Source: Betaproteobacteria bacterium (GTDB taxonomy: Bacteria; Pseudomonadota; Gammaproteobacteria; Burkholderiales; SG8-39). From it: 55,946 nt of DNA. The stretch lies in NCBI GenBank assembly GCA_025356085.1, contig JANXUV010000229.1, positions 1 through 55,946 on the forward strand, written 5' to 3'. This document shows, in pieces, positions 6,161 through 14,664 of the stretch (position 1 is its first letter; every line of letters begins with the position of its first letter). The notes under the pieces were generated by a model. That model was not told the origin of the DNA. It did no database searches and saw only the letters and a list, made by a program, of their open reading frames with translations. The translations under genes were made by a program, and so were the position numbers.

Positions 6161-8686
6161 TCAAGTCGCAAACGTCTGGCGGTTGACTTCCCCCACATGG
6201 GAGAAGAAGCGCAGGCCGAGCTGCTCCGAGAGCCGCGCCGAAGCGTCGTTCCATTCCTGCAGCAGCGCGGCCAGGCGCGCGCTGCCGTGCCGCAGGTCGG
6301 CGCCCGGATCGATTGATTCCAGCGCCAGCACCGCGGCGTCCATCCGCTCCGAGACGCTGTCGGCCGTAGTGTCCGTGATGCCGAAGGCGCCGTACACGCG
6401 GCCGACGAAATCATTCAGGCCTTTCAACTGGAAATACACCGAGCGCGGGTTGTGTACGTCGCGCACCAGCAGGTCCAGCACCGGCAGCCATTCCGGGCGC
6501 GCCATGTAGCGCGAGCGGTAGGTGATGCTCGAATCGGCGAGCTCCAGCACCCAGCCCAGATCCGCGTCCGCCGGCCCGGCCAGCGCCTGCTGCAGCAGGC
6601 TGCAGATGAACTGCAGGCGCTCGATGCGCCGGCCAATGGAGAGGAAGCGCCAGCCGGTGTCGCGCGTCATGCCGTCGAGCGCGAAGCCCGAAAGCGTCAT
6701 GAAGGCGACGATGTCGCGGTCCAGTTCGGCCAGCGTTTCCGACAGCGGGATCTGCCGGCCGCGGTCGCGCTGCAGGCGCCGCGCCATCTGGTTGAGCGTG
6801 CGCCAGTTGTCCCGCGACAGGCGCTCGCGCAATTGCGACGCGACGCGCAGCAGTTCTTTCAGGCCGCCGGCGAGGCCGGGGCGGGTTTCGTCCACCACTG
6901 CGGCGCGCAGGGCGCGCGCGATCGCCACCTCGTTGGCGGGCGCGTCCCTGTCGCTGAAGATGCCGGTCTGCACGAGCATGCCGGCGATGCCGCTCCAGGC
7001 CTTGTCGCGCTCGGCCGGTCCTTCCTCGATCACGCGCGTCAGCGCCACGCGCAGCAGGCGCGCCATGCCATCGCAGCGCTCCGAGTCGCGTCCGAACCAG
7101 TACAGGTTTTCCACCACGCGGCTGGACAGGTTGAGGCCGGTGCGCACCAGGTCCTGGGGCCCGGTTTCCCTCTTCAGCAGGCTGAAGCTGCTGACCGGCC
7201 CGGTCGAGAGCACCCAGGTGTCCTTGCTCGAGCCGCCGCGCTGCATGGAAATCACCCGCGCATCCGTCCCGGTCGCCGCGCGCGTCAGGCCGCCCGGCAT
7301 CACCACGTAGCCGTTCGGGCTGGCGCAGGCATAGACGCGCAGCCCGATGGCGCTGGCCCGCAATTGCGCGCCGGACAACTGCGGGTCGCAGACCGGCGCC
7401 TGCGACAGTTGCACCAGTTCCTGCGCCACGTACATCTGCGGGCGCGCCTTCAGCATCGCGGTGACGCGCGCGCGGCCGCGCTCGTCCAGGTCCTCGCCGA
7501 ACATCGGCTCGACGCGCATTTGCGAATAGGCGCCCTTGATCACCACGCGGTCGAGCTTCGCCACCACGTCGGCGAGCGCCGCCGGTTCGCCGCACCACCA
7601 GGTGGCGACCGAGGGCATCTTCAGCGATTCGCCCAGCAGGCGCTCGCACAGGCGCGGCAGGAAGCCGAGCAGCGCGCCGGTTTCGAGCAGGTTGGAACCC
7701 AGGCCATTTGCCACCAGCACATTGCCGCGCCGCGCCGCTTGCACCAGGCCGGGAATGCCGAGCGCCGAATCGCTGCGCAGCTCGAGCGGGTCGCAGTAGT
7801 CGTCGTCCAGGCGCCGCAGGATCGCATGCACGCGCTGCAGCCCGGAGAGCGTTTTCAGCCAGACCTTGTCCTCGCGCACCGTGAGGTCGCTTCCCTCGAC
7901 TAACGGGAGGCCGAGGTAGCGCGCGAGATAGGTATGCTCGAAATAGGTTTCGTTGAGGGGCCCCGGCGTCAGCAGCACCGTCAGCGGCGCCGCACCGTCG
8001 GCAGGCGCCCAGTGCGCAAGGCTGTCGCGCAGCGTGGCGAAGAAGCCGGCCAGGCGCTGCACGCGCAAGTCGCGGAACAGGTCCGCGTACAGGCGCGATA
8101 TCACCAGCCGGTTCTCCAGCGCGTAGCCCGCGCCCGAGGGCGCCTGGGTGCGGTCGTCCACCACCCACCAGCGCCCGTCGGGGGAGCGCGCGAGATCCGC
8201 GGCATACATATGGAGCAGCACCCCGCCAGGAGATCGGACACCGCGGCAAGGGCGCAGGAAGCCCGCGTGGCCGTAGACCAGCGCCGGCGGCAGCATGCCT
8301 TCGGCGAGCAGCCGCTGCTCGCCGTAGACATCCACCAGCACCTGGTTGAGCAGCGTCGCGCGCTGCTTGATCGCCGCCTCGATGCCGGCCCATTCGTCCG
8401 CCGGCAGGATCAGCGGCAGCGTGTCGAGTTCCCACGGGCGGTCGGCGCCCTCGGAATCCGCGTAGACGTTGTAGGTGACGCCGTTCTCGCGCACCTGGCG
8501 CTGCACCCATTTCACCCGCTCGCGCAGCGCTTCGGGCGAGGCGGCGGCGAGCTGGTCGAACAGCTGCTGCCAGTGCGCGCGCGGAACGTGGGTGCCGTGG
8601 GTGCCGTGGGTACCTTGCGGCGCGCCGAGCATCTCGTCGTAGCGCGCGGTCGCGGCTGGGTAGTTGGCGAGCAGTTCGCGCATCAT
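6161..8686 (-). CDS. Circularly permuted ATP-grasp ligase fused to alpha-E domain
   Basis: An 841-aa protein. The first ~500 residues form a circularly permuted ATP-grasp (DUF404/DUF407-type) domain: 'NGVTYNVYADSEGADRPWELDTLPLI', 'LRPCRGV', 'WVVDDRTQAPSGAGYALENR', 'LLTPGPLNETYFEHTYLAR', 'VVIKGAYSQMRVEPMFG'. The C-terminal ~310 residues are an alpha-E (DUF403) helical domain starting near 'LSSRVVENLYWFGRDSERCDGMARL'. It is the fused counterpart of the two separate genes at 13695-16080, so the cluster has two ligase/alpha-E sets. Predicted role is ATP-dependent amide-bond formation on an unknown acceptor. A GTHGTHGTH repeat sits near the N-terminus. Confidence 0.92.
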   Translation of the reverse strand: MMRELLANYPAATARYDEMLGAPQGTHGTHGTHVPRAHWQQLFDQLAAASPEALRERVKWVQRQVRENGVTYNVYADSEGADRPWELDTLPLILPADEWAGIEAAIKQRATLLNQVLVDVYGEQRLLAEGMLPPALVYGHAGFLRPCRGVRSPGGVLLHMYAADLARSPDGRWWVVDDRTQAPSGAGYALENRLVISRLYADLFRDLRVQRLAGFFATLRDSLAHWAPADGAAPLTVLLTPGPLNETYFEHTYLARYLGLPLVEGSDLTVREDKVWLKTLSGLQRVHAILRRLDDDYCDPLELRSDSALGIPGLVQAARRGNVLVANGLGSNLLETGALLGFLPRLCERLLGESLKMPSVATWWCGEPAALADVVAKLDRVVIKGAYSQMRVEPMFGEDLDERGRARVTAMLKARPQMYVAQELVQLSQAPVCDPQLSGAQLRASAIGLRVYACASPNGYVVMPGGLTRAATGTDARVISMQRGGSSKDTWVLSTGPVSSFSLLKRETGPQDLVRTGLNLSSRVVENLYWFGRDSERCDGMARLLRVALTRVIEEGPAERDKAWSGIAGMLVQTGIFSDRDAPANEVAIARALRAAVVDETRPGLAGGLKELLRVASQLRERLSRDNWRTLNQMARRLQRDRGRQIPLSETLAELDRDIVAFMTLSGFALDGMTRDTGWRFLSIGRRIERLQFICSLLQQALAGPADADLGWVLELADSSITYRSRYMARPEWLPVLDLLVRDVHNPRSVYFQLKGLNDFVGRVYGAFGITDTTADSVSERMDAAVLALESIDPGADLRHGSARLAALLQEWNDASARLSEQLGLRFFSHVGEVNRQTFAT
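8588..8614 (-). repeat. 9-bp tandem repeat coding (GTH)3
   Basis: Three head-to-tail copies of GTGGGTGCC (the last with one change) lie in the N-terminal coding region of the ATP-grasp/alpha-E fusion and produce GTHGTHGTH. Unit length is a multiple of three, so copy-number change would not break the frame. It sits in a presumably flexible linker before the ligase domain. Confidence 0.8.
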
Positions 8687-8696
8687 GCGCGACGGA

Positions 8697-9464
8697 TTAT
8701 GCCTTGCCGGGAGGGGAAGCCGTCGCCTGCGTGAGCGTCAGCAGGATGTCGGCGTACCAGGCGAAGTTGAGGTCCAGGCTCTCGTCCTGACTGCTGTCTC
8801 GGTTGACGATGTCGAGCTTGGCGGAGTGGACGCCCAGCAGCATCCACGGGAAATCGCCGCGGCCGTCGCCGCCGCTTTTTCCGAGCCCGACTTTGCGCGC
8901 CACCACCGGCGCGCCGCTGGTGCCGCGGTGCATGCGCGCATCGGTGAGGAAGCAGCCCTTGCCCTGGAAGCGGATGCCGAAGGAGGAGGCGATCACCGCC
9001 TGGCGCGCCACCGGCAGGCGGTGCAGCGTGTCGTGCACGCCGAGCGGAAAGCCGACGATCAGCAGCGGGGCGCCCATCTCCACCAGGTCGAGCTTGCGGA
9101 ACAGCTGCGCCGGCTTGAAGGCGTGGTAGAGCATCTTCGCGGGCAGCGCGAGGCGCTCCAGTTCGATCGCCACCACGTCGATGGCACCGGCCGAGTCCGT
9201 GCCCTCGCGCCAGACGGATTTGCCGTCGCGGTACAGCGGGATCGAGAACTTCACCGTGTCGCCGAGATTCTTCTCGTTGACGTGCAGCTCGATCTCGATG
9301 CGGTCCGGATGATGCTCGCTTGCCTCGTCGAGCACCACGTGCCGGCTGGTCACCACGAACAGATTGCCGTCGCGCTCGAAGAAGAACCCGGTCGCGTGGG
9401 TCAGGATCCGGTCCCCGAGCAGCGTGGTGACGCCGGTCACCGCCAGCGGCAGCGATTCGATCAC
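8697..9464 (-). CDS. Trypsin-like serine peptidase, cytoplasmic
   Basis: A 255-aa chymotrypsin-fold protease with a likely catalytic triad of His42 ('VVTSRHVV'), Asp96 ('GAIDVVAIEL') and Ser183 ('HRGTSGAPVV'). The order and spacing fit the S1 family. No signal peptide or PDZ domain is present, unlike DegP-type proteases, so it probably works in the cytoplasm. Its start overlaps the solute-binding gene stop by 4 bp and its stop lies 10 bp before the ATP-grasp/alpha-E fusion, placing it inside the amidoligase operon. It could process or destroy the tagged peptide; this is inference. Confidence 0.8.
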   Translation of the reverse strand: MIESLPLAVTGVTTLLGDRILTHATGFFFERDGNLFVVTSRHVVLDEASEHHPDRIEIELHVNEKNLGDTVKFSIPLYRDGKSVWREGTDSAGAIDVVAIELERLALPAKMLYHAFKPAQLFRKLDLVEMGAPLLIVGFPLGVHDTLHRLPVARQAVIASSFGIRFQGKGCFLTDARMHRGTSGAPVVARKVGLGKSGGDGRGDFPWMLLGVHSAKLDIVNRDSSQDESLDLNFAWYADILLTLTQATASPPGKA

Positions 9465-10279
9465 CGCGGCGCCTTGTCGCGCTCGGGCGGCGCCACCGCC
9501 AGGTCGGCGAAACCGGCGCCGTCCAGCGCGCGCCGCACCGTGCCGTTGGTTTTCCCCTCTTCGATGAACCTGCTCACGTAAGCCAGCGCCGCGGGTCGGC
9601 CCTTGGGCACGGCGACCGCGGTGCCGGCGGCGTGGAAGTGGCCGTCCAGCACGCGCGCGCCGGGCAATTGCGGCGCGAGGCCGCGCAGCGACTCGCGGCC
9701 GAGCGCCACCGCGTCAACTTCGCCCGCCTTCATTTTCGCGACGATCTCATCCACGGTGCGAAAGCCGATCACCTTGGTGTTCTTCAGCGTCGCCATGGCG
9801 GTGCGCGCGGTGGTGGTGTTGGCGATGCCTGCGACGCGGACCCCCGGCTGGTCCACCTCCGCGAGGCTCTTGATCGGCGAGCCGGGTCTCACCATGTAGG
9901 TGCTGGTGGACAGGTAGTAGGCCGGGCCGAACTCGATGATTTTTCTGCGTTCGTCGTCCATCGGCACGAAGGTCACGTCCCATTCGCCTTTCGGGCCGGC
10001 GGCGGTGACTTCGCCAGAATTCGGATAGACGACCAGTTCGAGCGGCACGCCGAGTTTGTCGGCGAGCGCCTGGCCGAGGTTCACCGTCACGCCGCTCGGC
10101 TTGCCGGTAGCGGGATCCTTTGTCGTCCAGAACGCGGAGGGTGAGGCGCCGATACCGACGCCGACCCGCAGTTTGCCAGTGGGCGCGAGCTCGCGGCGCG
10201 CGTCGTCCGGGACGTGACCGGAAACTGCGGCACAAGCCGAGAGCGCGAGCACGAAGACGACGATGAAAGCGCGCGTCAA
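9461..10279 (-). CDS. Solute-binding lipoprotein, SBP_bac_3 family
   Basis: A 272-aa amino-acid-type periplasmic binding protein with a lipoprotein signal: hydrophobic residues 4-14 and lipobox LSAC, lipidated Cys near residue 16. The mature domain ('GKLRVGVGIGASPSAFW', 'GEWDVTFVPMDDERRKIIEFGPAYY', 'GEVDAVALGRESL') is the SBP_bac_3 fold. No permease or ATPase genes sit beside it, so it may sense or scavenge rather than serve a local importer. It is wedged between the TG-DUF2126 gene (120 bp upstream) and the protease (4-bp overlap). Its place in an amidoligase cluster is unusual. Confidence 0.85.
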   Translation of the reverse strand: MTRAFIVVFVLALSACAAVSGHVPDDARRELAPTGKLRVGVGIGASPSAFWTTKDPATGKPSGVTVNLGQALADKLGVPLELVVYPNSGEVTAAGPKGEWDVTFVPMDDERRKIIEFGPAYYLSTSTYMVRPGSPIKSLAEVDQPGVRVAGIANTTTARTAMATLKNTKVIGFRTVDEIVAKMKAGEVDAVALGRESLRGLAPQLPGARVLDGHFHAAGTAVAVPKGRPAALAYVSRFIEEGKTNGTVRRALDGAGFADLAVAPPERDKAPR

Positions 10280-10399
10280 GATTCGCCCTTGCCAGGCCTC
10301 ATCAGCAGCCCGGCGCCGATGGCGCCGGTGCGCGAACGATGACGCATATTCAATTCTCCAGAAACCGGAACGGATCCCGATTATTTCACGCGCTGTCGT

Positions 10400-13300
10400 T
10401 CAGCGCCGCAGATCGAGCGTGAACGGGAAGTTCGGGTTGCGCTCTTCGGGGCGCACTTCGATGCGGCCGGGGGTGAGGCCCATTTTCACGAAGCGCGCGA
10501 GGCGGCGCCCTTCGGCGGCGTAGGCGTTGACGGGAAAGTCCTCGTGCGCGCGGCCGCCGGGGTGGGAGACGTGGTACTGGCAGCCGCCCAAGGAGCGGTT
10601 CATCCAGGTGTCCACAAGATCGAAGGCGAGCGGCGCGTGCACGCCGATGGTCGGGTGCAGCGCCGAAGGCGGCGCCCAGGCGCGGTAGCGCACGCCGGCG
10701 ACGAACTCACCGACGTTGCCGGTGGGCGCGAGCGGCACCGGGCGGCCGTTGCAGGCGAGCACGTGCCGGTCTCCGACCAGGCCGGTGGCGCGCACTTGCA
10801 GGCGCTCGACCGACGAATCGACGTAGCGCACGGTGCCGCCGGGCGAGCCTTCTTCGCCCATCACGTTCCAGGGCTCAAGCGCGCCGCGCAGTTCGATGCG
10901 CGCGCCCTGCGAGGAGAACTCGCCCAGGCGCGGGAAGCGGAATTCGAAGTGCGGCGCGAACCACTCCGCCTTCAGGTCGTAGCCGGCCTCGCGCGTTTCG
11001 GCGATCACATCTTCGAAGTCCTGCCAGACGAAATACGGCAGCATGAAGCGGTCGTGCAGGCCGGTGCCCCAACGCGTGAGCCGCGCCGGCCGGTAGGGCT
11101 GCTGCCAGAAGCGGGCGACCAGTGCGCGCATCAGCAGCTGCTGCGTCAGCGACATGCGCGCGTGCGGCGGCATCTCGAAGGCGCGCAGCTCCAGCAGGCC
11201 CAGGCGCCCGGTCGGGCCGTCGGGCGAAAAGAGTTTGTCGATGCAGAATTCGGCGCGGTGCGTGTTGCCGGTAGCGTCAATCAGCAGGTTGCGGAACGCG
11301 CGATCCACGGTCCATGGGGGAATCGGTTTTCCCGACAGTTTTTTTATTTCATTGAATGCAATTTCGAGTTCGTAAATGGAATCGTTTCTGGCTTCGTCGA
11401 TGCGCGGATGCTGGCTGGTCGGTCCGATGAACATGCCCGAGAACAGGTACGACAGCGACGGGTGGTTGTGCCAGTAGGCGAGCAGGCTGGCCAGCAGGTC
11501 GGGCCGGCGCAGGAACGGCGAATCGGCGGGGCTGGCGCCGCCCAGCACGAAATGGTTGCCGCCGCCGGTGCCGGTGTGGCGGCCGTCGACCATGAATTTT
11601 TCGGTGGTGAGCCGGCTGAGGTGCGCCTGCTCGTAGAGAAAGCTGATGCTGTCGACCAGCTCGGGCCAGTTGTTCGCCGGCTGGACGTTCGCTTCCAGCA
11701 CGCCGGGATCGGGCGTGATGCGGCAGACGTCGAGGCGCGGGTCGCGCGGCGGCTCGTAGCCTTCCAGCACCACCGGCACGCCCAGTTCGGCGGCGGTGGC
11801 TTCCACCGCGGCCGCCAGCTCCAGGTAATCTTCGAGTTCTTCGGCGGGCGGCATGAAGATGTAAAGCGTGCCTTTCCTCGCCTCGGCGCAGAGGGCGGTG
11901 CGGGTGATCCAGCCGGCGGATTCCTGCAGGCCGGGCTTCTTGTCCTGCGGCGCGGCCACTTTCACCGCCGGCTTTATCTGCTCGATGACTTTCGGCCGCA
12001 GCGGCAGCGGCTTGTAGATCTGCATCTGGTCCGGCGCGTGCACCCACGGAAAATCGGTCTTCGATGTCCAGGGCAGCGAATCCAGCGGCAGGCGCAGGCC
12101 GAGCGGCGAATCGCCCGGCACCAGGTAGCAGCGCTCGTCGCGCAGGAACCATGAGCCCGTCTGCCAGCCCTTGATGTTTTTCAGAATCGGCAGGACATGC
12201 CCGGCCGTCTTGTCGAGCCCCTCGTGGAATATTTTGCGCAGGCGCGCCCGCTCGAGCGGGTCATCGAGCCGCGAATCGAAGGGATCGACGTTGCCCGGCA
12301 ACTGACGTTCGCGCCACAGGTAGTACCAGGTGTCCTCGAATGCCGGGAAGATGTATTTCGGGTCGAGCGAGAGCCTGGCCGCGAGCGCGCGCAGGAACTG
12401 CGCCGCCTGCGCTTCGGTGGCGCCGTTGTCGCGGCCTTCGTCGGCGAACAGCGCCGCGTTTTCCCAGATCGGCTCGCCGTCCTTGCGCCAGTAGCAGGAC
12501 AACGACCAGCGCGGCAGCTGCTCGCCCGGATACCATTTGCCCTGGCCGTAGTGAAGCAGGCCCTTTGGGGCGTATTTCTGTTTCAGCTTTTGCAGCAGTT
12601 GGGCGCCCAGCTTGCGCTTGTTGGGCCCCATTGCGTCAGTGGACCACTCGGGGTCGTCTCGGTTATCAACCGAAATAAATGTCGGTTCGCCGCCCATGGT
12701 GAGGCGCACGTCGCGCGCGGCCAGGTCGGCGTCCACTTTCAGGCCGAGCGCATTGATGGTGGACCACTGTTCCTCGGTATAAGGCTTGGTGACGCGCGGC
12801 GCTTCCCACACTCGCTCGACGCGCATCAGGTGCGTGAATTCGACTTCCGCCTTGTCGGTGGCGCCGGTGATCGGCGCGGCGCTGCCGGGCTCGGGCGAAC
12901 AGGCGAGCGGGATGTGGCCTTCGCCGGCAAACAGGCCCGAGGTGGCATCCAGGCCGACCCAGCCGGCGCCCGGCAGGTAGGCCTCGCACCAGGCGTGCAG
13001 GTCGGTGAAATCCACGTCGGTACCCGAGGGGCCGTCGAGCGATTTCACGTCGGGCTTGAGTTGGATCAGGTAGCCCGAGACGAATCGCGCGGCGATGCCG
13101 AGGTGGCGCAGCAGCTGCACCAGCAGCCAGCCCGAATCGCGGCAGGAGCCGCTCGCGCTGGTGAGCGTTTCCTCCGGCGTCTGGATGCCGGGTTCCATCC
13201 TGATCAAGTACCGGATGTCCTTCGCCAGGCGCGCGTTCAGCGCCACCAGGAAGTCCACGGTCGGCGTCGGCTCGCGCGGCACGGCATCGAGGTAACGCTT

Positions 13301-13681
13301 GAAGCGCGGCGTCAGCGCGCTGCGCACGAGATAGGGCGCGAGTTCGTGCAGTTGCGCCTCCTCGTACTTGAACGGTGTTTTCTCGGCGCGCGGCTCGAGG
13401 AAGAAGTCGAACGGATTGATCACCGACATTTCGGCCACCAGCTCGACTTCGATCTTCAGCTCGCGCACCGGCTCCGGGAAAACCAGGCGCGCGAGCCAGT
13501 TCGACTGCGGGTCCTGCTGCCAGTTGACGAAATGCTTGGCCGGCGTCACGCGCTGCGCGTAAGACAAGACCGGCGTGCGCGCGTGCGGCGCCGGGCGCAG
13601 GCGCACGATCTGCGGCCCGAGCGCGATCGGCCGGTCGTAGCGGTAGTGCGTGACATGGGTCAGCAGGACGTGGATGGACAT
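10400..13681 (-). CDS. Transglutaminase fused to DUF2126 putative amidoligase
   Basis: A 1093-aa two-part protein. Residues 1-~300 are a transglutaminase with bacterial N-terminal domain: Cys180 ('SGSCRDSGWLL'), His229 ('DLHAWCEAY') and Asp245 ('GLDATSGL'). Residues ~310-1093 are DUF2126, annotated in Pfam as a putative amidoligase: 'LTMGGEPTFISVDN', 'HYGQGKWYPGEQLPRW', 'VDGRHTGTGGGNHFVLGG', 'IDATGNTHRAEFCIDKL'. The histidine- and acidic-rich 'HTGTGGGNH' and 'THRAEFCIDK' segments are probable metal/ATP sites. It lies 13 bp after the alpha-E gene. The product is unknown. An AT-rich codon island occurs at about 11325-11390. Confidence 0.92.
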   Translation of the reverse strand: MSIHVLLTHVTHYRYDRPIALGPQIVRLRPAPHARTPVLSYAQRVTPAKHFVNWQQDPQSNWLARLVFPEPVRELKIEVELVAEMSVINPFDFFLEPRAEKTPFKYEEAQLHELAPYLVRSALTPRFKRYLDAVPREPTPTVDFLVALNARLAKDIRYLIRMEPGIQTPEETLTSASGSCRDSGWLLVQLLRHLGIAARFVSGYLIQLKPDVKSLDGPSGTDVDFTDLHAWCEAYLPGAGWVGLDATSGLFAGEGHIPLACSPEPGSAAPITGATDKAEVEFTHLMRVERVWEAPRVTKPYTEEQWSTINALGLKVDADLAARDVRLTMGGEPTFISVDNRDDPEWSTDAMGPNKRKLGAQLLQKLKQKYAPKGLLHYGQGKWYPGEQLPRWSLSCYWRKDGEPIWENAALFADEGRDNGATEAQAAQFLRALAARLSLDPKYIFPAFEDTWYYLWRERQLPGNVDPFDSRLDDPLERARLRKIFHEGLDKTAGHVLPILKNIKGWQTGSWFLRDERCYLVPGDSPLGLRLPLDSLPWTSKTDFPWVHAPDQMQIYKPLPLRPKVIEQIKPAVKVAAPQDKKPGLQESAGWITRTALCAEARKGTLYIFMPPAEELEDYLELAAAVEATAAELGVPVVLEGYEPPRDPRLDVCRITPDPGVLEANVQPANNWPELVDSISFLYEQAHLSRLTTEKFMVDGRHTGTGGGNHFVLGGASPADSPFLRRPDLLASLLAYWHNHPSLSYLFSGMFIGPTSQHPRIDEARNDSIYELEIAFNEIKKLSGKPIPPWTVDRAFRNLLIDATGNTHRAEFCIDKLFSPDGPTGRLGLLELRAFEMPPHARMSLTQQLLMRALVARFWQQPYRPARLTRWGTGLHDRFMLPYFVWQDFEDVIAETREAGYDLKAEWFAPHFEFRFPRLGEFSSQGARIELRGALEPWNVMGEEGSPGGTVRYVDSSVERLQVRATGLVGDRHVLACNGRPVPLAPTGNVGEFVAGVRYRAWAPPSALHPTIGVHAPLAFDLVDTWMNRSLGGCQYHVSHPGGRAHEDFPVNAYAAEGRRLARFVKMGLTPGRIEVRPEERNPNFPFTLDLRR

Positions 13682-13694
13682 GGGTTGTTCCGGG

Positions 13695-14633
13695 CTAGGC
13701 GGTGCCCAGATAGGCCTTCTGAATGCGGCCGCCCAGTTCGTGCATGTCGGCGATGCATTCGGTCAGGTACTCGTGCAGGCCACCCTGGAAGATTTCCTCG
13801 ATGTCGGCGTGGGTGAGGCGCACGAAGATTTCCCCCGCCAGCCGGCGCGCGGCGCGGTCGTGCTGGCCCTGCAGGCGTTCCATCGCCTGCGTCACCTGCT
13901 CGAAGCAGGCGGCCAGCGATCGCGGCATGCGCCGTTCGAGGATCAGCAGCTGCGCCACCTTTATGGGGTAGATCTGGTCGCGGTAGAGGGCGCGGTAGGT
14001 CTCGAACGAGGATACCGAGCGCAGCAGCGCCGTCCACTGGTAGTGGTCCAGCGCGCCGCCGACATCTTCCACCGACGGCAGACGCACGTGGTATTTCACA
14101 TCCAGGATGCGCGCGGTGTTGTCCGCGCGCTCGAGAAAGGTGCCGAGGCGCGAGAAATTGAACGCCTCGCCGCGCACAATGGTGCCGTAGGTGACGCCGC
14201 GGAACAGGTGCGAGCGTTCCTTCACCCAGTCGAAGAAATCGGTCGCCGCGGCGCCCACCAGGTCAGCGCGCCGCACCCGCTTCATCTCGATCCAGGTGGC
14301 GTTCAGGGTTTCCCACATCTCGGAGGTGATTTGCCAGCGCACCGCGTGTGCGTTTTCGCGCGCCAGACGCAGGCAGCTGTAGATCGAGGACGGGTTTTCC
14401 GGGTCCAGGGCGAGGAAATCCACCAGCCCCCGCAACGTTGCCGGCTTCTTCTGGCTGAAGTAGCGCTCGCCGCTGTCGGTGATGGTGAGCGGCGCGAGCA
14501 GGTTCTGTTCGCGCGTCTCCTTGGTGCCGAACAGCACCATGGTCGAAGTCACGCCGAGGATGCGCGCCATGTTCTCGGCGCGCTCCATCTGGCGACTCAT
14601 CCAGTAAATCCGGTCGGCAACCCTCGAAAGCAT
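13695..14633 (-). CDS. Alpha-E domain protein (DUF403)
   Basis: About 312 aa, nearly all alpha-helical, with the family N-terminus 'MLSRVADRIYWMSRQMERAENMARIL'. Alpha-E proteins are encoded beside or fused to circularly permuted ATP-grasp ligases and are thought to assist them or bind the peptide. The ORF track begins at an upstream TTG (14672) overlapping the ATP-grasp gene by 8 bp. The ATG at 14633 is preferred because it matches the conserved family start, although neither has a strong ribosome-binding site. It is followed after 13 bp by the TG-DUF2126 gene. Confidence 0.88.
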   Translation of the reverse strand: MLSRVADRIYWMSRQMERAENMARILGVTSTMVLFGTKETREQNLLAPLTITDSGERYFSQKKPATLRGLVDFLALDPENPSSIYSCLRLARENAHAVRWQITSEMWETLNATWIEMKRVRRADLVGAAATDFFDWVKERSHLFRGVTYGTIVRGEAFNFSRLGTFLERADNTARILDVKYHVRLPSVEDVGGALDHYQWTALLRSVSSFETYRALYRDQIYPIKVAQLLILERRMPRSLAACFEQVTQAMERLQGQHDRAARRLAGEIFVRLTHADIEEIFQGGLHEYLTECIADMHELGGRIQKAYLGTA

Positions 14634-14664
14634 CAGCAGGCAAAAATCGAAAGCATTCGATTTT

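Noticed and set aside
6411-8510. 699-aa minus-strand ORF overlapping the ATP-grasp/alpha-E fusion
   Set aside because: It is an alternate frame of the real 841-aa gene, with an Arg/Ala/Gly-rich shadow composition and no family motif.
12197-13816. 539-aa plus-strand ORF in the TG-DUF2126 region
   Set aside because: It is antisense to the transglutaminase-DUF2126 gene, whose catalytic motifs are intact on the minus strand.
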